64,000 bases of DNA from Selaginella moellendorffii (taxonomy: Eukaryota; Streptophyta; Lycopodiopsida; Selaginellales; Selaginellaceae). Positions within the stretch are counted from its first letter, which is position 1. Each line of letters begins with the position of its first letter. Location: positions 1,428,165 to 1,492,164 of the forward strand of contig NW_003314263.1 of assembly GCF_000143415.4 (NCBI RefSeq). Reading direction: 5' to 3'. Below the pieces are notes generated by a model that worked only from the letters and a program-made list of their open reading frames with translations, ran no database searches and was not told where the DNA came from. Position numbers and translations under genes: made by a program. Positions 44,818 through 53,890 of the stretch are shown one piece after another.

Positions 44818-45960
44818 TGAATTTCCTAAAATTAAATGCCCTGGGTGTTTGGTTGTTCGTGGGAGAGTGGAGCTCCGAAGATGGCTTTGGATATGATGCA
44901 AAAAAGTGACTACCATCCAAGCATTTTCTCAAAAGGCTTGTGTGATTCCAGAAGGAGGAAGTGAGCTTTCTCTGGAAGTACTTCACAAGGAGGATGACAT
45001 GAGCGAGCTGCAAAGATTGTCAGCTGATGCTACAGCCGATCCACAAAAACAACTTGCAAGAGAAAATTCACCACCAAGGTCAACAATACTTTGAGCGTGA
45101 GGCTTTATTCGCAAGTCCATCACTAGCATCTTTAGCCAAGTTACAGACTTAAGATGTTCGCTTTGGGAAGGCTGGCCGATATCAGCAATAGAGCCACTCA
45201 TCTCCGCATTCGTGCCAGGCCGGAGATCCCAGAGCTTTGTGTTTCCAGTTTTCATGCGAAACGATAACCAGGGTGCACCTAGTTTCAGAACCAATTGTCG
45301 GTATAAGCAATCAAGGAAACGTTTTGTAGAATTACCTCGAATTGCCTCGAATGGAAGGCTCAGTGGCAGAAGACCTGGAGGAGTTCAGCAAATAAACAGC
45401 TCATGAGATCATCAAAACAGTTTACTATAATCTGTTAGTCTCATGGTTCTTGGTGGGTGCCACAAGACCTTGTAAATAGCTAGTGAATGAATGAATGAAA
45501 TGAAACCGAGAGGAGATTCAAGTTCTATACCTTTAAATAGTTCCAGCTCTGCATATAATAACCTAAAATTTGGTGAAGTAATCACAAGAATGGTTAAGGA
45601 GCTCCAGGGGTTCGTTTTATATTCGTTGAAGCTCAATCGATAATGACCAGATAAAGTTAGCACTTAACAACCTCAAAGTAAGCACAAGCACAATGCCAGA
45701 AAACTATACCTGGACATCAACTTGCACTTCAGGTACTTTCTGAAAAAGATTCTGCAAAGGATCACATGTAAACCTTGAGCTTACCATCAATTCTGACTAC
45801 CATGTTTACTCCTGAAATCTATCAGTAAGAATATATAAAAGAACAAAATTCCAGATGCTTACGTCCATGTCTAAAACATCGAGATGGACAGCATAAACTT
45901 CCTGTGACATCCGTTTGAAAGCTTTAAATGACCAAGATCAACCTCGATGTACTGCCTAGG
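44818..45960 (-). pseudogene. Decayed multi-exon gene on the minus strand, possibly VPS13-related
   Basis: Minus-strand stretches look like exons bounded by AG and GT: 45955-45863 (contains VDLGHLKLSN and, after a shift, VYAVHLDVLDMD), 45751-45710 (NLFQKVPEVQVDVQ), about 45580-45531 (LLYAELELFKG), about 45380-45337 (LPLSLPFEAIR) and 45295-45080 (WLSFRMKTGN ... VTWLKMLVMD). The first two recall the VDLGHLxLSN / VHLDVL / VFRKVP order of plant VPS13 lipid-transfer proteins. This is from memory of the family and uncertain. The frame break in the first exon argues for a fragment rather than a working gene. Confidence 0.35.
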
Positions 45961-47263
45961 GTGGGTGCCAACAGTCCAAGTTGGTTCTAATCCACATAAG
46001 CACAATGGAATTCATCCATGTGACTGGCTTGGGCTGTTTCTTTCTCTTCATTTGTGTTTCCTCTTGCCCTGGCTGCTCCTGAGCTCATGGAACTTGCCAA
46101 TTTCAGCTCTAAAGGCCTTGTTGCAGGAAGATTACTGCCCACCAGCTCACAACACTAAGGAGATATTGCACATAAATTCTTCAGTGAATCCTTCTTACTC
46201 CTAGCTTCTCAGTCATGACAGAAACAGCCTCTATCTCTCTCCCACACACAACTTTGTTCTCAAATGTGCCTAGGAACACTGTTGGTTTGCAGCTATTTGC
46301 AATGCACACCAAGATTCTCAAATCCAACTTGCCCAAGAAGGTGACAAGCTCTTTCTTGCATCAGGACTTGCTCCCAATCAATCCAACTCTGTAGAGAATT
46401 CTCTTAGGACTTCCAGAACGTTCAATATCCCCTCTCTGCAATACTAGAAAGATGGGACAAGCTTAGAATCCTCTCTAGACACTCCAGAACTTCTTTGAAC
46501 ACACTTAAATTGCTGTTATAAGCTTGGGAACATTGCTGGAGTGCAGTTTGCCAGTTACAAAGAGATTCCTCTCAAAGAACACTCTCCTCTTTCTAACAAA
46601 GATGCAAACTTGTTTCTAAAACCAAAGGGTCACAATTGTCTTTCCAGCTTCCTTTTTATCCTCCAAAGCTGAGATCCTTCTGATATTTATGATGCTTGCC
46701 ATATCCCAGCTTAAGATATCACCATATGCCACATGGATCAAATGACACTTCAACTATTTCTAGCATTTCTCCAGTACAACTATACTGCCTTAACCACCTC
46801 TAGGATGCAAAATTCTTTTGCACCTTCATCATACCTGCATTTCTTCAACCTTTCCATCCTTGTTTTCAGCATCCTCTACTATCACAACTTCCTTCACATG
46901 TTCTAGTTCTTTTTTAGCTATCGAGACTTCCTTCTTGGTTACTGATGATGCTAGGTTCCCTTGAATTCCCCTTCTGTCACTTTCCACCTCCTCCAAAAGG
47001 CTCTAGTCTCAAGTCTTCTTAACTTCATTGCCTCTGCTGCTTACTCCTTTTGCCTCCTCTTGATGTTGATGAGCTTCCTTGATGCCTGGTCCTTGTAATG
47101 GACTCACCTCAGTCCCACTTATAATCTCCTTTAGGTTCAGTTGATTATGTCATGCTGAAGCCTTCATGTCCCTAGGTCCTTCTTCCAACAAGATTCTTCA
47201 CTCTTCTCCATCCTTCAGCTCCTGGCTTACCTTGGCTGTATGCTGGGAATTCTGATCCTTAGA

Positions 47264-47344
<81 letters not shown>

Positions 47345-48556
47345 GTAGCACTTTAGAACAAAAGAAAAAGATCACCATTTCACATAAAAGAGTGAAGGGT
47401 TAACAAGTGGTAACTGAATTCCTAGCCAGCTTTTGGTTCGTAGGTTGATTCTCTTGTCTTTCAATATTTTTTTGCAAGAAAATTAGAGTGTTTTTTGAGA
47501 TTTATTTCTAGAGAAGCCAAGAGTATGCCTAAATGTTTTATTTGCATCAAGTTTCATCAAATTCCAACATTTAGAAGTGATACAAGGTAAATTTTACTCA
47601 AACTCATGACTTGGTGCATATGAGGGTATTTTAGGGAGATTTTCTTTTCTTATGTCACAAGTTTATGTTCTAAGTTTCATGTCTTAATTTATAAGTGTTG
47701 TATTGGAGTATCTCTCATGTTCTCAACCCATTTCTTTGTGTTGAGTGGAGAAGATTTAAAAATTACTACATATCCTTACTTTGAGTGAGTATAGAGTTTT
47801 TCAGAGAGTGTTTTGTTTTACCTATTCTGGTAATTTCTTTCTGTTTAAGCTTATTCCACAGTCTAGCATTTGCAGTAATTTAGTTTTGACTTGGCCTTTT
47901 TCACAAAGACTAGTCCTTAGTGACTTGGGAAGTTTTTTTAACTTCACCGTGAACTAGAATATTATATAGCACTTTTGGTGAGCAAGTCTTCTAGCTCAAA
48001 TGCAGATGCCAAGACAAGAGATTTGAGTAGAGTGACTCATTTCAATTTAGCTAGAGGTGATCCATTTCCCTTATAATCAGGAGGAGTGCATTAAGTTTCT
48101 ATTATATCACTTGTACTAACTCAACAACAAAAAATCAACAGCCACCCCTACCTCCTACACTTCCAGCACCAACAATCCATATTTTGGAATGGAGCTCCTT
48201 TTTTTTGGGCCAGGCTTAGGGATATTAATGGATGATTATATTATAGTGTTCTCATATAATGCCATAAAGTGTAAAGTCTTCTCATAGTATATGTAGCCAA
48301 GTATGATATTGGGTGCTTATGTTAGAGTTAAAGGAGAAATAGAACTTTAGGGCACTATATAAGTTATAAATTTTCCTTTGCCAATTTGTTAGTTTAGCTT
48401 GATTAATTTTTAACTTGCCAAGATCCACTTCTATTGTATTAACTTCTACTTAATTTTACTTTGTTTCAACTATTCACTACATGAGCAATGAAGTATTAGC
48501 CATTTCTTCATAAATTCCTAAACTCTTTTCCTTAATTCTTCACATGAGAACCTAAT
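45961..48556. other. Long non-coding stretch, probably old transposon sequence
   Basis: No supported gene in 2.6 kb. 45961-47260 is CT-rich on the plus strand with no intact frame. Its complement near 47100-46850 is AG-rich and could be decayed gag. 47270-47341 is a CT microsatellite. 47342-48556 is AT-rich and featureless. Confidence 0.55.
47265..47342. repeat. CT/GA microsatellite
   Basis: About 38 uninterrupted CT units. A shorter CT run (about 41453-41473) precedes the start codon of the small gene at 40933-41452. Confidence 0.95.
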
Positions 48557-48609
48557 GCACCTGGCGGGATCTCGAATCATAAAGCTCCAGCAGAAGAGGT
48601 TTTATAACT

Positions 48610-48683
48610 GGCCTTCTAGCTCAGTTGGTCAGAGCGTCGTGCTAATAACGCGAAGGTCACAGGTTCGAGACCTGTGTGGGCCA
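48610..48683 (+). tRNA. trnI-AAU: tRNA-Ile (anticodon AAU)
   Basis: A 74-nt cloverleaf. The acceptor stem GGCCTTC pairs with GTGGGCC (one T-T mismatch). The D-arm AGCTCAGTTGGTCAGAGC carries a normal A-box; the anticodon loop CTAATAA gives AAU; the T-arm contains GGTTCGAGACC (B-box). The sequence closely follows plant nuclear tRNA-Ile(AAU). The discriminator is A and no CCA is encoded. A T-run follows at 48691, a likely Pol III terminator. It lies 85 bp before the PPR start codon. Confidence 0.95.
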
Positions 48684-48768
48684 CTAATCATTTTTTTCTT
48701 TATGCCTTAATGTCTTAGGGCTTTGTTTTTCTTTTTAAATGCGAGGGTTTTTCTAGGGTTCTTGCGAG

Positions 48769-50715
48769 ATGAGGGTCGGATTCCAGATCGCCAGGGCGGT
48801 CGCAAGAGCGCTCCATGGATCCGGCAATGCGGTATCTTCCAGCCGCATTTTCAGGCCTTCGAGCAGCAGCATCATCGTCAGGGGCCTGGCCGACGATTTC
48901 AGCAGCCTCTTCGATCAGAATGCGATGAAGACCAAGGCTCCAGGCAAGGCGAGGGAAGATGGAGAGGCCACAAAGGCGGGCAAGGAGAAGGAGGACAAGG
49001 AGGAGGTGAGTGAATTGGATCTACTGGATTTGCAATTCGCGAAAATCGAGACTACAACAAGAACAACAACGGTGAGTGATAGCAAGCCGGAGTCCCTGGA
49101 GCCAATCGTCCAGGAGATCCCGCTCCTACCGCCCTTTGGATCTGAGGAGGAGCTCATCGAGTACGCGACTGCGGTCGTGAAAGAAACGCCGTGGCGGCAG
49201 CTCTACACCAAGCTCGCAGTTCTGGGTGATCAAGTCAAGGCTCACCACGTCCCAGAGATCATCAAACGAGCCAAGGATTCGCCGGTGGTGTTTAGTTTCT
49301 TCATGTGGGTGAGAGCCAGGCGACACATCCGTCTGGATTCCTCCATGTTTACGCTGCTCTTCGAGGTTCTAAGCTCGACCGACAAGCCGGAGGAGATGGA
49401 GTGGCTCCTCGACCAGATGCCAAAGTGGGGGATTCCCGTGGAGGACTCCATGGTTGTGACGGTGATGCTGGCTTACGGGAGGCTGGACAGGGCCGGTGAC
49501 GCTCTCAAGCTCTTCTTGAAGATGGAGGAGCTCGGGGTGAAGTATCCCAAGACCTCGACTTTCAACTGTATCTTGCGATTACTCCTCAACGCGGGCCGGA
49601 ACTTACAGTTCGATATGGTACACAAGAGGATGACGATGATGAGGAAGATGAACGCTCTCACGTACGAGATTCTCATCGCTAAGGTTTGCCGGTTTGGCGC
49701 CGCCGAGAGCGCGTATGAAGTTTTCCAGGAGATGAAAGATGTGGAGCACCAGCCGAGCGTGGCTGCTTACGCGAGCTTGGTGGAGAGCTTGAGCAAGGCG
49801 GGTAGAGAGGACATAGCTATCCAGGTGCTGGAAGAGATGGAAACTCCTTCAGCCGAGGTTTACAACCCGCTGGTGAGGAACTTGGTCCTGGCAGGGAAGC
49901 TAGGCGTGGCACTGACACAGTACAAGAAGATGCTGGAGGCTAAACTCAAGCCGGTTTCCTCGACTTGCATTCCCATACTCACGGAGCTCGTGATCACCGA
50001 GAGAAGCGAGCAGGCTTGCTCGCTCTTCCGGGAGATGATCAAGTCCGGCTATGCTTCTCCCGCGGACTGTCTGCCGGTGGTGGAGAGCAGCTACAAGAAG
50101 TGCAAGATCGAGATGGTGTGGAGCTTCATCAAGGAGCTTCCCAAGCTTCCGGACTGCGATTTCGACGAGAAGATCATATACTCTCTCGTCAAGGGACTTA
50201 TGGACAGGGAGAGGCTTGATCTGGCGAGGAAGCTGTTTCAGTCGGTGCTGAGCACGGGGAAGAAGTTGCCGGCGGATACTTACAACCTTTTCATCCTCAA
50301 GCTGCGCACCACCGACGGCAGCAAGCAGATCTTCGACCTCATGAAGCAGAACGGATGTGTTCCGGATACTCGCAGCTACAACGGCATGATCGAGGCGCTG
50401 GTGCGAGCGGGATCGATCGGCGAGGCGTATCAGCTCTTTGTGGAGATGATGGACAAAGGCTACCAGGCTGATGCGATCACTTACAAGCTGCTCATGCAGA
50501 TCCTCAGCAGGGACGAGAAGATGAACGCGAGCACCGTCACGGAAGCCATGACGAAGCTCAAGGAGAAGGGGAAGTTTGAGGCAGCAGGGACGTACCTCGA
50601 CAAGCTTTCGCAGCAAAAGCTTTTACCGTTTGGGAAAGGCAAGGGGATCGAAGGGAAGGTTCTGGTGAAAGTCTTGCAAAAGGATGGACGGAGGCTGGAA
50701 GATATCTACATGTGA
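48769..50715 (+). CDS. P-class pentatricopeptide repeat protein, probably mitochondrial
   Basis: An intronless frame of 648 residues from the ATG at 48769. Residues 1-40 are rich in Arg, Ser and Ala and lack acids (MRVGFQIARAVARALHGSG), a typical mitochondrial presequence. A charged linker (40-110) precedes about a dozen 35-residue helical repeats with P-type features (for example TSTFNCILRLLLNAG, RSYNGMIEALVRAG, ADAITYKLLMQILSRD). No E or DYW domain follows. P-class PPR proteins bind organellar transcripts and protect, splice or help translate them; the RNA target cannot be read here. The start is supported by the presequence and by the promoter space after the tRNA. A dead copy lies at 41641-43098. 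Confidence 0.9.
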   Translation: MRVGFQIARAVARALHGSGNAVSSSRIFRPSSSSIIVRGLADDFSSLFDQNAMKTKAPGKAREDGEATKAGKEKEDKEEVSELDLLDLQFAKIETTTRTTTVSDSKPESLEPIVQEIPLLPPFGSEEELIEYATAVVKETPWRQLYTKLAVLGDQVKAHHVPEIIKRAKDSPVVFSFFMWVRARRHIRLDSSMFTLLFEVLSSTDKPEEMEWLLDQMPKWGIPVEDSMVVTVMLAYGRLDRAGDALKLFLKMEELGVKYPKTSTFNCILRLLLNAGRNLQFDMVHKRMTMMRKMNALTYEILIAKVCRFGAAESAYEVFQEMKDVEHQPSVAAYASLVESLSKAGREDIAIQVLEEMETPSAEVYNPLVRNLVLAGKLGVALTQYKKMLEAKLKPVSSTCIPILTELVITERSEQACSLFREMIKSGYASPADCLPVVESSYKKCKIEMVWSFIKELPKLPDCDFDEKIIYSLVKGLMDRERLDLARKLFQSVLSTGKKLPADTYNLFILKLRTTDGSKQIFDLMKQNGCVPDTRSYNGMIEALVRAGSIGEAYQLFVEMMDKGYQADAITYKLLMQILSRDEKMNASTVTEAMTKLKEKGKFEAAGTYLDKLSQQKLLPFGKGKGIEGKVLVKVLQKDGRRLEDIYM

Positions 50716-50984
50716 GACGCAAAAACTTGGGACAAGATGTGAGTGGAACTTTATATATGCTTATCCTTTCACTTCGCTCGATTTGATTGTTTTGTTTTGT
50801 TTTGTGCAGTGGCTTTGAGAGAACTTTGCACTGCTGTGAGTGATCCGAAGCATTGATCTGTGGAGAGCGAAGTTTGTGCGTGGAATATCTCCCACACGAC
50901 GACAATAATGCAGGTATGGGATAATATTCTCTCGAAAGTGCGGCTGCCTCCACTGTCGCTGGCGGCTGAGCAAAGCAGCCACGC

Positions 50985-50995
50985 TATCTATAAAG
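50985..50995 (+). promoter_or_regulatory. TATA box of the dormancy/auxin-like gene, copy 2
   Basis: TATCTATAAAG, 217 bp upstream of the ATG at 51212, in a promoter conserved with copy 1. Confidence 0.55.
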
Positions 50996-51211
50996 TCGTG
51001 GAGCCAGGTGAAAACTCACCACTCTCATTTTCCGAGCTCTCCTCGTCCCTCGCTAGTGCTGTTTGATTCCTTCCAGCTTGACATCTTTAGTTCTCTCTCT
51101 TGCAGACCCTTTCGATCGTCTCAAGCCTCGAGACAAGTCCACTTTTGAGCTCCAGTGCTCGTCTGGCGAAGGTGTGAAAAATCAAGTTTTGGCCAATCTG
51201 GTTCATCCGAG

Positions 51212-51445
51212 ATGGGATTTCTGGCACGGCTGTGGGACGATGTTGTTGCTCATGATCCTGGGATGAATCTGCGGGATCCAAAGCTGGAAGCATCATTGCA
51301 AGGAGCTCCTTTCGCCCAACGAGACAAGGACAAGACAGGGAATATCAGTGATCGAGAAGGAAGAACCAGAGATGATCCAAGCGTTACAAGACAACTATCT
51401 CCCAGTGTCTCGGATTGGCTCGTCCTCAGCATTCTAGACAGATGA
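51212..51445 (+). CDS. Dormancy/auxin-associated-like small protein, copy 2
   Basis: Seventy-seven to 78 residues from the ATG at 51212, starting MGFLARLWDDVV and ending SVSDWLVLSILDR, with a hydrophilic middle (RDKDKTGN, REGRTRDDPS). Ends conserved and middle diverged between the two copies is what purifying selection on the ends would give, and it supports coding status for both. Family assignment rests on the short N- and C-terminal motifs and is moderate. No intron is evident; the upstream conserved block is read as promoter and 5' UTR rather than coding. Confidence 0.62.
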   Translation: MGFLARLWDDVVAHDPGMNLRDPKLEASLQGAPFAQRDKDKTGNISDREGRTRDDPSVTRQLSPSVSDWLVLSILDR

Positions 51446-51846
51446 AAGAAAAAAACTTCATTGTCTTGTCAAAGTTTGCTCTTCGCAAAGAAGGATCCAA
51501 ATCTATTCCTTCGTCTTGTGAAAGTTTGCTCTTCGCAAAAATCTATGTGATCTAAGCTTGAAACGAAAAATTTCCAAATACTCGAGTTCTTTGACTGAAG
51601 TTCTGATTGGTGGATCCAAACTTTCGCTTAGATCTTGGATCTAACGATTTTGTTGCTATGCAGTGTCACAAAATCTCAGAAAAGTTTGAAACATCCAGTA
51701 GCAGAAGTTCATTATATTCATCACCATCAGAACATCGTTTGGATCTTTCACATTCTCTCCAGTGTTTTTGCTTCAGCGAGCTGCTCCGATTGGATCCACC
51801 AAAGTCACCGAGAACTGAATCGTCCAGCGCCCCCGAAGTTCCTTCT

Positions 51847-52125
51847 CTACACGACCATGGCGATGGAGGAGCAAGCATGGCTTCTCTCTCGACGAAGCCC
51901 AAGGTAGAGGATCATCAAAACGTAGGCCAAGATCGCGAGAGCTCCCAAGGGCCCGAGGGCCGCACGGTACAAGCTCGCAGCGCTGGAATCCATCACGGCA
52001 GTGGAGCCAGCAATCGCGACGAAAATGATGAGTCTTATCTTCTACACAAGGAAGACGAAACAAACAATGCATCGATGAATAGAAAAGGAATCGAGAGAAT
52101 CTACAGTGGTTCCTGAGCTCTCCAT
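51847..52125 (-). CDS. Small two-exon membrane protein, copy 2
   Basis: Exon 1 is 52125-52105 (MESSGTT) and exon 2 is 52041-51847, joined in frame across a 63-bp GT-AG intron to 71 residues. A first hydrophobic helix (IRLIIFVAIAG) and a second (LGALAILAYVLMILYLGL) flank the conserved loop MDSSAASLYRAALGP. The C-terminus is basic. No family was recognised. The homologous region in copy 1 keeps the second helix and loop exactly, which argues that this is a real protein. It is convergent with the dormancy/auxin-like gene (about 400 bp between stops). Confidence 0.6.
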
Positions 52126-52439
52126 CAAGAGCCACAAATTTCTCCGCGAGAGAATGATGTGATTCCTCTGATAAGGAAGAGAAGATCGCGACTCACATAA
52201 AAAGCATTGCTTTGAATCTATGGTGAGGGCTCCAGATCTGCGTTGGAGGGGTGGCTGCCAAGGCAGAAAGAAAGGAGCCATCGCCAGTCTTGTCGCACCA
52301 CACTCATACAATGCGGATCGGATCGCTTATCGCGCATTGCAATCAGTACGATGGTGCGCCGCCAAGAACCCTAAACTATCAAGCCCATGGAAGAACCCTA
52401 ATATATGAGATTAAAGGTTTTAGGTCATGTTCTTCAAGG

Positions 52440-52790
52440 AGAGGATGGCATCTACTCGAGAGAACACGCTCGAGCTGCAGAGTCTCAGAGATTCTCGACG
52501 AGTTTTCGATGCGATTAAAATCCATGAGTCTGGTTTTCCTAGCGGCTCTTGGTCCACACGCATCACACAATTGATCACGACTGGATGATGGATTTGTATG
52601 CCAAGTGTGGACGTCTAGACAACTCGATTCAATGGAGCAGCACATCATTTCCTGGACTGCGATCATCACAGCCACCAAGCCCGATCATCGAGCTTCTTTC
52701 AGCGTTCTGGGAAGAAACAAGGCGATCTATACATAAAATTGAGAAAGCAATGAAATACACTCATTTGGTCTTGTTGACTTGCTTTGCTCG
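52440..52790 (+). pseudogene. PPR fragment
   Basis: Short stretches LRDSRRVFDAI, MDLYAKCGRLDNS and HIISWTAIIT on the plus strand are PLS-type PPR pieces. They are separated by shifts and deletions, so the fragment is non-functional. It resembles the minus-strand fragment at 56441-56700. Confidence 0.7.
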
Positions 52791-52799
52791 CTAGCAGTT

Positions 52800-53119
52800 T
52801 AGTTGAAAAGCTCGCCGAGTTGAATTATTTCTACCTTGAATTTTAAGTTCGAAATGATTCTTGACTATGCAAGGGCTTATAGGGAAATGTTTTGTGCGTG
52901 TCAATGTCTTACAAAAGGTTGGCAAAGGAGCTGGTTTTTCTTCATTAGACTTGGTATTAATGTTTTTCTTGTAAACTCTTGGCTAAATTATTATCTTAAC
53001 AAAAATTGGTATTATTTTAGGTATGTGCTACGAAGCTCTGGAGATGGCACTAATGGAAATATGATTGATGGTCAGATAAAACAAGAAAATTAACCTTTTC
53101 AGTTAGTAGTCAAGCAATT
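52800..53119. other. AT-rich gap, no gene seen
   Basis: An open stretch of about 85 codons at 52836-53093 lacks any recognisable feature and is likely chance. Confidence 0.4.
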
Positions 53120-53720
53120 CTTAATTTCAACAAGTATTTTTATTTACAAATGAGTAATGTATGTTGCAACTTGTCCAGCCAGAGCATATACTGTAAAAGC
53201 TATGTTGTAATTTATCATATTTTCTGCTTTTTGAGCTTAATAATAAATCAATATGCCAAGGTTTATTATAATATATTCCTATAGTTAATAATCCATTATC
53301 TAAAGAAACAAATCCCCCATGAAAGTAAAGATTACATTCGTAGTAATTCAATATTTGTCACAAAATTGTATTCTTAACAATACTATTTATATATTATATT
53401 GCAAGGCTGGAATTTAGTGTTAAAAATGATAACAAAATTATTCATAGTAACAGTTTGTTTAATGGTTAATAAAGTATCTGGAATGAGCTCTGAATTCATG
53501 AAAGGTTGTATTACAGGATATACAAGTCAGTATTTCACACGACAAGCGGTTTGTGATTTTAAATATCAGATTTTAGAATTTTTCCGTCAAAAGAATATTG
53601 GCATTAGATGATTTATTTTCAACCACAACATAGTTGTGGCTTTTACTATTGAATCGTATTACCCAAATATTTTGGATGACATAATTGAGGCTTATAATAT
53701 TATATGGAAATTGCTTCGTT
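53120..53720. repeat. Dispersed repeat with decayed coding potential, copy 1
   Basis: The minus strand at 53351-53127 reads WHIDLLLSSKSRKYDKLQHSF-type sequence. A related stretch occurs at 57509-57297 (minus) and in opposite orientation at about 57775-57930. 53450-53700 also matches 57570-57760. It is probably a transposon family not otherwise recognised. Confidence 0.5.
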
Positions 53721-53890
53721 GAGAAGAATAATGCGGCCTAAAGTGTGCTGTAGTGCTCCATCCTTGGAGTGATACTATTGCTGCCAAGCCAATGGATTTC
53801 ACCTTTTCAAATATTAGAGCTCTTCCATTCAAACTTTTGCCGTTCACAAATTCCTGAATCATTGACTGTTGACCGTTTACTTTTATTTTG

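Larger units (their letters stand above)
48557..52318 (+). repeat. Host-gene block duplication, intact copy
   Basis: Second copy of the block at 41578-44817. It holds the tRNA-Ile, an intact PPR gene, a dormancy/auxin-like gene and the two-exon membrane protein gene. Confidence 0.9.

Noticed and set aside
52836-53093. 85-codon plus-strand frame
   Set aside because: It lies in AT-rich sequence without a recognisable motif, promoter or paralogue.
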